This document shows positions 1-5,389 of a DNA stretch of 5,389 nt, piece after piece. Both the position numbers and the translations under genes were made by a program. Position 1 is the stretch's first letter. The number at the start of each line of letters is the position of its first letter. The stretch is from Methylibium sp031393925 (lineage in GTDB: Bacteria; Pseudomonadota; Gammaproteobacteria; Burkholderiales; Burkholderiaceae_C): contig NZ_JANMWL010000157.1 in the NCBI RefSeq assembly GCF_031393925.1, forward strand, positions 1 to 5,389, written 5' to 3'. Below the pieces are notes generated by a model. It saw nothing but the letters and a program-made list of their open reading frames with translations. It did no database searches and had not been told where the DNA came from.

Positions 1-1046
1 GCCTCGGCCACCGTCGGATGCTCGTCGTCGTGGCTGCTGGCCAGCAGCCTGCGGTAGCTGACGGGGTCGCGGCCGTCCATCGAGTCGGGCCCGTCGTGAC
101 TTGCACCCGCCACCGCGCTCGGCGTCGCACCGAGCGCAAACGCTCTTCCCAGGCCGGCGTAGAGGTAGCGCTCACCGAAGGCCTTTTTCAGCGCCGTGAA
201 GGTGGGCTCGCCGGTGCAATGGCCGGGGGCGACGTAGCCCACCTTGTAGGTGTCGCGCAGCGTGGTGATGATGCCGTCGATGTCGGGATCCTTGGCCACG
301 ACAAGGTGGAAGCCGCCCGCGATGAGAAGGATCTTCGGGTTGATGGCGGCTGCGGCCTGCACGATCTTGTCGATGCCCGGGTGCGAGCAGCCGACCACGA
401 CGACCATGCCATCGGGCGTGGTGACGGCCAGCGAAAGCTCGCGCATCTCGAGCGTGCCGGGCTTGTCTGACACCAGCGCGATCAGGTGCAGCCCTGGGGC
501 GATCTCGGTGGTCTTGTCGATCAGCGTGATGTTGGCCTTGGGCCAGGCGGCGCCAAAGTGCATCACGGGCGGCGGCGTTCCACCGTAGTAGCGCTCATCG
601 GCGGGCAGCGTGTCGTCCTTGCGGTAAAAGCCGCTGGGCAGATCGCCCCCGTAGACGCCGAAGCCCTCCTTGGGCGCATAGATTTTCACCTTCGGGTTGA
701 CGCTGAGCAGGTAGCTCAGGCCGCCCATGTGGTCGCCGTGGCGGTGCGACATGACGACGAAGTCGAGCCTCGACAGGTCGACCCCCTTGGCCTTGGCGTT
801 CTGGGCCAGGACTTCCCCGTCGTTGCCGGTGTCGAACAGGATACGTTTGCCGCCGACCTCCACGAACGCGGCATAGCCCCAGTCCTTTTGCATCGCCGGG
901 TCGCGCCCGAAGGCGTCGTACAGCACCGTGACCCTGGCCTTGCCGGTGTCTGCGCTCGTCGCGGGCTGCGCCGTGGTGTTGGCGCAACCGCCGATCCACA
1001 GCGACAGCGCGGTTGCCGCTGCAAAGAAGAAGTTCTTGCCTCGCAT
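1..1046 (-). CDS. MBL-fold metallo-hydrolase, DHPS-like (COG1237-type), predicted lipoprotein; 3' end outside window
   Basis: This is a predicted zinc-type hydrolase of the metallo-beta-lactamase fold. The frame is open for 348 codons from ATG 1046-1044 to the left edge with no stop, so the C-terminus is missing. The start is fixed by AAGGAG (complement of 1054-1059), 7 nt upstream. Residues 1-21 look like a lipoprotein signal peptide: basic MRGK, a hydrophobic stretch, then IGG-Cys21. The protein is therefore probably exported and lipid-anchored. Metal-site motifs are visible: SHRHGDH with His101, His103, Asp105 and His106; GCSHPG with His222; GGFHL with His247; PGHCTG with His276. The GCSH/GGFHL/HCTG set is characteristic of the COG1237 group, often labelled dihydropterin/RFAP synthase-like by transfer from archaeal relatives; I would not adopt that function here. 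After about residue 305 there is an extra tail with a YRRLL segment and an Asp/His-rich HDDEH stretch. The true substrate is unknown. Confidence 0.93.
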   Translation of the reverse strand, partial: MRGKNFFFAAATALSLWIGGCANTTAQPATSADTGKARVTVLYDAFGRDPAMQKDWGYAAFVEVGGKRILFDTGNDGEVLAQNAKAKGVDLSRLDFVVMSHRHGDHMGGLSYLLSVNPKVKIYAPKEGFGVYGGDLPSGFYRKDDTLPADERYYGGTPPPVMHFGAAWPKANITLIDKTTEIAPGLHLIALVSDKPGTLEMRELSLAVTTPDGMVVVVGCSHPGIDKIVQAAAAINPKILLIAGGFHLVVAKDPDIDGIITTLRDTYKVGYVAPGHCTGEPTFTALKKAFGERYLYAGLGRAFALGATPSAVAGASHDGPDSMDGRDPVSYRRLLASSHDDEHPTVAE

Positions 1047-1276
1047 GGTGTTTCTCCTTGTTTTTCCTTGGCTCGCCTGATCGGGGCGAAGACCTGATCA
1101 AGCCTTGCTTGGCTGGACATGTCTTCAGCGAGTGCCGGGGCCCACACGTATCCATGCCCCAAGGCCCCACGGGCGGGTGAGTACTGCATGGCGAAATGAA
1201 CGCATGGCTCATGTTTAGGCGCCGACGATTCCAAGCGCAACCCCCCAGGAATTTAAAGTTGCTTCAGCGCGCCGCG

Positions 1277-1301
1277 GCGAGGGATCGATCCGATCCCTCG
1301 C
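1277..1301. repeat. Perfect 11-bp inverted repeat with 3-nt spacer
   Basis: GCGAGGGATCG (1277-1287) and CGATCCCTCGC (1291-1301) are perfect reverse complements around ATC. As RNA this would be a very stable hairpin; as DNA it could be an operator dyad. Neither strand has a T-run after it, so it does not look like an intrinsic terminator. It lies 134 bp before the terC-like start and 231 bp before the hydrolase start, close to the only AT-rich patch of the region (1250-1260). The role is unknown. Confidence 0.8.
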
Positions 1302-1323
1302 GTCCGAGAGCCGCCGATAGAAG

Positions 1324-1343
1324 AGCCGATCAAGCCGATCGGC
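1324..1343. repeat. Tandem AGCCGATC repeat ending in a GCCGATCGGC palindrome
   Basis: AGCCGATC occurs at 1324-1331 and again at 1333-1340, a 9-bp period. The second copy is part of the 10-bp perfect palindrome GCCGATCGGC (1334-1343). It lies upstream of the terC-like gene. It could be a regulator-binding site, but a motif this short may be chance in GC-rich DNA. Confidence 0.4.
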
Positions 1344-1425
1344 CGGGCATGAAGCGCCTTGCGCAGCACTCGCTCTTGTGGCACCCCGCCTGCTGTTGAG
1401 CAGCGACACAATGCCCCCTTCCCCC

Positions 1426-1429
1426 GGAG
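1426..1429 (+). promoter_or_regulatory. Ribosome binding site deciding the terC-like start
   Basis: GGAG lies 5 nt before ATG 1435. It favours this start over the in-frame upstream GTG 1378 and ATG 1411, which would add 19 or 8 residues with no resemblance to the family. Confidence 0.75.
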
Positions 1430-1434
1430 ACCCC

Positions 1435-2205
1435 ATGCTGGAACTACTCGCCGACCCTCAGGCCTGGATCGCCTTCGCCACGCTCACCGCGCTGGAGCTG
1501 GTGCTGGGCATCGACAACATCGTCTTCATCTCGATCCTGGTGGACAAACTGCCACGAGAAAAGCAGGAGCTGGCGCGCCGCATCGGCCTGTTCATGGCGA
1601 TGTTCATGCGCGTGGGCTTGCTGCTGGTGCTGGCGTGGATCGTCGGGCTGGTGGCGCCGCTGTTCACCGTGCTGGGCCAGGAGATCTCGGGCCGCGACCT
1701 GATCCTGATCGCCGGCGGCCTGTTCCTCATCTGGAAGAGCACCGGCGAGATCCACCAGTCGCTCGAGGGCGCCGAGGGCGAGGCGTCGAGCGCGGTCAAG
1801 GCGAGCGTCGGTGCGGTGATCCTGCAAATCATGGTGGTCGACATGGTGTTCTCGCTGGACTCCATCATCACCGCGGTCGGCATGGTCGACGAGCTGGCGG
1901 TCATGATCGCCGCGGTGGTGGTGTCGGTGGCGCTGATGATGCTGTTCGCGGGCACGATCGGCCGCTTTGTCTCGGACCACCCGACCGTCAAGATGCTGGC
2001 GCTGTCGTTCCTGGTGGTGGTCGGCGTGGTGCTCATCGCCGAGGGCTTCGACCACCATGTGCCCAAGGGCTATGTCTACTTCGCGATGGCGTTCTCGGTG
2101 GGCGTGGAGATGCTCAACATCCGCCTGCGCAAGCGCTCGGCGCGGCCGGCCCACCTGCATGCCGCCTACACGGCGGCTGACGACCCGGGCAAGCCGAGGC
2201 GCTGA
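1435..2205 (+). CDS. TerC family integral membrane protein, YgdQ-like
   Basis: This 256-residue protein belongs to the TerC family (COG0861) and is close in sequence and length to E. coli YgdQ. Family members are inner-membrane proteins; characterised ones (Alx, Bacillus MeeF/MeeY) export manganese or supply it to secreted enzymes, so metal-ion transport is the likely role, inferred here. About seven hydrophobic segments are visible, near residues 12-34, 51-78, 87-100, 126-147, 153-177, 187-203 and 213-227. The two signature half-motifs are present: ELVLGIDN with Glu21 and Asp27, and DMVFSLDS with Asp136 and Asp142. Glu203 lies in a later helix, followed by the conserved HVPKGY stretch. The cytoplasmic-type tail after residue 230 is basic. 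I chose ATG 1435 because GGAG (1426-1429) lies 5 nt upstream and the YgdQ-like homology begins here; GTG 1378 and ATG 1411 are in frame but have no such site. The gene is monocistronic, with a hairpin terminator at its stop codon. Confidence 0.95.
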   Translation: MLELLADPQAWIAFATLTALELVLGIDNIVFISILVDKLPREKQELARRIGLFMAMFMRVGLLLVLAWIVGLVAPLFTVLGQEISGRDLILIAGGLFLIWKSTGEIHQSLEGAEGEASSAVKASVGAVILQIMVVDMVFSLDSIITAVGMVDELAVMIAAVVVSVALMMLFAGTIGRFVSDHPTVKMLALSFLVVVGVVLIAEGFDHHVPKGYVYFAMAFSVGVEMLNIRLRKRSARPAHLHAAYTAADDPGKPRR

Positions 2206-2233
2206 AGGCACCGCGCCGGCCCGCGCGCCTTTT
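2205..2233 (+). terminator. Intrinsic terminator of the terC-like gene, possibly bidirectional
   Basis: AAGGC (2205-2209) pairs with GCCTT (2227-2231), and CGCG (2212-2215) pairs with CGCG (2222-2225). A small AC/C internal loop separates the two stems, and CCGGCC forms the apex. TTTT at 2230-2233 follows on the plus strand, starting inside the stem. The hairpin overlaps the terC-like stop codon and fills the 27-bp gap to the convergent minus-strand gene. The T-run is short. The minus-strand version has only a CCTT tail, so termination in that direction is less certain. Confidence 0.55.
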
Positions 2234-2985
2234 CAGTGGCGTCCGCCGCGCGGCCCGAACAGCCCGCCGAGCAGGCTGTTACCGCTGCGCGCCGCCGGGT
2301 GGTGGCGGGTGACCATCAGGCTCGAGGCGAGGTAGAGCGCGTTCAGGAGCCGCGAGGCGCGCTCGGTGCTCATGCCGGGCCAGGCGGCCACGTCACGCAT
2401 CGCGACCGACTCGCGCCGAAGCCGCTCGATGGCCGCGCCGACCGCGCCGCTAGCATGCAGGCCGTCTTTAATGGGGTTGCGCAGTGCGCGAAACGCCGCG
2501 GTGCCGCCGATCTCGGCCAGCAGCTGGCGGCGCGGCCCATGCAGCGCGATGGACCACAACAGCGGCACCAGGTCGTGATAGTGGCGGGCCGCGCCCACGC
2601 GCTCATGCATCCAGTGTCCGGGCGGCCGCACGCCGGGCGGCTCGAACTGGATCAAGGACAGGTCGGCCAGTCCGTCCGCGTCGGCCAGCGCCATGTCGCG
2701 CGGCGAGTGGTATTGCATCTGGGCGGGAAACAGCGACACCGGCCAGACGCATTCCTCATGCCGCAGGTACAGCAGCGCCGCTTCGCGCTGGCGCAGGCAG
2801 GCGGCCATGACCTCCAGCACGTCGGTACCCGCGGAGGGGTTTTCGAGCTGCCGCAACTCGCTGAGCAAGGTGGTCGGCAGCACCGTGACGCTCCCGGGGC
2901 GTCCGTAGCGGCTGGTGCCGGTTTCCTTGCGCATGCGCTCGTAGGCGCTGATGCGCCAGAGCGTTGAATCTTCAAAGTCGCGCAT
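2233..2985 (-). CDS. Hypothetical protein, 250 aa, with a helix-turn-helix-like C-terminal segment
   Basis: I do not recognise this family. The frame is clearly coding: third positions are strongly G/C, and the protein has normal composition. ATG 2985-2983 is preferred over the in-frame GTG at 3018 because AGGGAG stands 4 nt before it. The product is soluble, with no signal peptide or membrane segment. Residues 1-75 are charged and largely helical in character; 76-125 are more beta/loop-like with several prolines. Residues 124-175 contain a His-rich stretch (His124, His127, His135, His137), then a hydrophobic helix (LVPLLWSIAL). Residues 194-228 run AMRDVAAWPGMS, then TERASRLLNALYLASSLMV, a spacing that resembles a winged-helix or helix-turn-helix DNA-binding segment; this is inference only. 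The tail 235-250 is rich in Gly and Arg. The gene lies 100 bp after the ABC exporter in the same direction and converges on the terC-like gene. It could be a regulator or a cytoplasmic accessory protein. Confidence 0.85.
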   Translation of the reverse strand: MRDFEDSTLWRISAYERMRKETGTSRYGRPGSVTVLPTTLLSELRQLENPSAGTDVLEVMAACLRQREAALLYLRHEECVWPVSLFPAQMQYHSPRDMALADADGLADLSLIQFEPPGVRPPGHWMHERVGAARHYHDLVPLLWSIALHGPRRQLLAEIGGTAAFRALRNPIKDGLHASGAVGAAIERLRRESVAMRDVAAWPGMSTERASRLLNALYLASSLMVTRHHPAARSGNSLLGGLFGPRGGRH

Positions 2986-3001
2986 AGATCTCCCTGCCCA
3001 C

Positions 3002-3024
3002 GGCAGCGCGCAAACCACGCTGCC
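3002..3024 (-). repeat. 7-bp GC-rich hairpin just upstream of the hypothetical gene
   Basis: GGCAGCG and CGCTGCC (3018-3024 and 3002-3008) are perfect complements around a 9-nt loop. On the minus-strand transcript the hairpin ends about 10 nt before the AGGGAG ribosome binding site of the downstream gene. No T-run follows, so it is not an intrinsic terminator. It might process or stabilise the mRNA or tune translation. Confidence 0.5.
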
Positions 3025-3050
3025 TTGGATAACGCCGTGAATCTAGCCTG

Positions 3051-3084
3051 CCCCGCGCCGCGCGCGAACCACCGCATCGCGGGG
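3051..3084 (-). repeat. Inverted repeat directly after the ABC exporter stop codon
   Basis: CCCCGCG (3051-3057) and CGCGGGG (3078-3084) are perfect complements with a 20-nt loop, and the structure begins one base after the ABC exporter stop. No T-run follows on the minus strand. It may be a 3'-end stabilising structure or a weak terminator between this gene and the hypothetical gene. Chance pairing is possible in DNA this GC-rich. Confidence 0.4.
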
Positions 3085-3085
3085 G

Positions 3086-4966
<1,881 letters not shown>

Positions 4967-4973
4967 GCGGGAT

Positions 4974-4977
4974 CTCC
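4974..4977 (-). promoter_or_regulatory. Ribosome binding site for the GTG start of the ABC exporter
   Basis: GGAG on the minus strand (complement of CTCC) lies 7 nt before GTG 4966-4964. It decides an unusual start codon; there is no nearby in-frame ATG that keeps the conserved N-terminus. Confidence 0.75.
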
Positions 4978-5012
4978 GGGGCCGGCAAAGGGCAGAAGCG
5001 TAGCCGAGGAGC

Positions 5013-5031
5013 GGCGACCCTTGCGGTCACC
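5013..5031 (-). repeat. Hairpin overlapping the PAP2 stop codon
   Basis: On the minus strand GGTGACC, the loop GCAAG, and GGTCGCC form a 7-bp stem with one G-U pair, covering the TGA stop at 5029-5027. No T-run follows. It could be a 3'-end structure, or a transcription or translation modulator between the phosphatase and the exporter. Support is limited to the pairing. Confidence 0.4.
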
Positions 5032-5389
5032 CGGAGGGTTTTGGGGGTTCGTGGCCAGACACGCCGAGGCGCCTGCGGCGCACCCACGCCGCCGCGACGA
5101 GGCACACCGCCAACCAAGCGGCGCCCGAGGCAAAGCCGGCCAGCACGTCGCTCGGGTAGTGAACATGCAGGAAGATGCGGCTGGAGCCGACCGAGAACGC
5201 GATCGCGGTCGCCAGCAGCACCACCGGCAAATGCCAGGCCTTGGGCAGCACGCGCAGCAACACGAAGGCCAGCATGCCGTAGGCCACGACGGCACCCGAC
5301 GAGTGGCCACTCGGAAAGCTGTAGCCATGCGCGAGCAGCGCGCCGCCGTCATGCACCGGCCGCGCGCGCGCGAACAGCGCCTTGAGCGC
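5027..5389 (-). CDS. PAP2-superfamily membrane phosphatase; 5' end outside window
   Basis: This is the C-terminal 120 residues of a PAP2 (type 2 phosphatidic acid phosphatase) protein; the frame is open to the right edge, so the start is missing. All three catalytic motifs are present in order. Motif 1 is KALFARARP (K-x6-RP). Motif 2 is FPSGH. Motif 3 is SRIFLHVHYPSD (SR-x5-H-x3-D). Between motifs 2 and 3 and after motif 3 there are hydrophobic segments fitting membrane helices, and the C-terminus is basic, then Pro/Gly-rich (EPPKPSG). Family members remove phosphate from lipids such as phosphatidylglycerol phosphate, undecaprenyl pyrophosphate or lipid A, usually on the periplasmic face; the substrate cannot be chosen from this fragment. 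The GTG at 5356 is not a credible start because motif 1 lies upstream of it. The ABC exporter follows after 60 bp, so co-transcription is plausible. Confidence 0.93.
   Translation of the reverse strand, partial: ALKALFARARPVHDGGALLAHGYSFPSGHSSGAVVAYGMLAFVLLRVLPKAWHLPVVLLATAIAFSVGSSRIFLHVHYPSDVLAGFASGAAWLAVCLVAAAWVRRRRLGVSGHEPPKPSG

Larger units (their letters stand above)
1047..1434. other. Divergent intergenic region between the hydrolase and terC-like genes
   Basis: This 388-bp region lies between two divergent start codons and should hold both promoters. No good sigma70 promoter is visible. The best minus-strand candidate is TTGCGC (complement of 1235-1240), 17 nt, TAAACA (complement of 1212-1217), with 3/6 matches at each box. 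The best plus-strand candidate is TTCCAA (1229-1234), 17 nt, TTTAAA (1252-1257), matching 3/6 and 4/6. Both are weak, and they overlap. The region also holds an interrupted inverted repeat at 1088-1126 (GAAGAC/GTCTTC enclosing AGCC/GGCT), which would fall in the hydrolase mRNA leader. An 11-bp hairpin (1277-1301) and a palindrome with a direct repeat (1324-1343) are listed separately. I looked for the conserved GGGGAGTA core of the yybP-ykoY manganese riboswitch upstream of terC and did not find it. Short open frames here lack ribosome binding sites and resemble nothing. Confidence 0.7.

Noticed and set aside
1137..1158. GGGGC/GCCCC pairing as a possible terminator or operator
   Set aside because: It is only 5 bp with a 12-nt loop, which is expected by chance at this GC content.
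1196..1399. Small plus-strand open frame in the divergent intergenic region
   Set aside because: The product is Arg-rich with no motif, there is no ribosome binding site, and it contains the 11-bp palindrome. It is probably non-coding.
1378..1434. Extended N-terminus of the terC-like protein from GTG 1378
   Set aside because: There is no ribosome binding site at GTG 1378, the extra residues do not resemble the family, and ATG 1435 has GGAG at 5 nt and matches YgdQ from its first residues.
1444..2211. Minus-strand open frame opposite the terC-like gene
   Set aside because: The product is extremely His/Asp/Arg/Gln-rich, an antisense mirror of hydrophobic codons in the real membrane protein.
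2236..2967. Plus-strand open frame opposite the unknown gene
   Set aside because: The product is low-complexity Gly/Arg/Ala/Gln-rich and antisense to a frame with a good start, ribosome binding site and normal composition.

Overview
The window is very GC-rich, with strong G/C preference at third codon positions and good Shine-Dalgarno sites. That pattern, together with the gene content (a YgdQ-like TerC protein, a GTG-started half-ABC exporter, a PAP2 phosphatase), points to a Gram-negative proteobacterium, probably of the Burkholderiales/Comamonadaceae type. The placement is an inference from style, not from a marker gene. Nothing indicates a mobile element, prophage, CRISPR array, tRNA or rRNA. 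It reads as ordinary chromosomal sequence.

Layout. (1) Positions 1-1046, minus strand: a metallo-beta-lactamase-fold hydrolase with a lipoprotein signal peptide, whose 3' end lies beyond the left edge. (2) Positions 1047-1434: a divergent intergenic region of 388 bp holding an 11-bp perfect hairpin, a small palindrome and only weak promoter-like sequences. (3) Positions 1435-2205, plus strand: a seven-helix TerC/YgdQ-type membrane protein. (4) Positions 2205-2233: a GC-rich hairpin with a T-run in the short gap between convergent genes. (5) Positions 2233-5389, minus strand: three co-directional genes in transcription order, a PAP2-family phosphatase (5' end beyond the right edge), a complete half-size ABC exporter, and a 250-residue protein I do not recognise. 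The gaps are 60 and 100 bp, and each contains a hairpin.

How they may work together. The three-gene minus-strand group could be one transcription unit, in which a membrane phosphatase that usually acts on lipid phosphates sits directly before an ABC exporter. An envelope-lipid or export role is conceivable, but the sequence does not prove co-function. The TerC protein is probably a metal-ion (Mn-type) transporter by family. The hydrolase is probably an inner- or outer-membrane-anchored periplasmic enzyme of unknown substrate. I found no convincing new system. The best candidates for a second look are the unrecognised 250-residue protein, the lipoprotein form of the hydrolase with its C-terminal extension, and the hairpin cluster in the divergent region.
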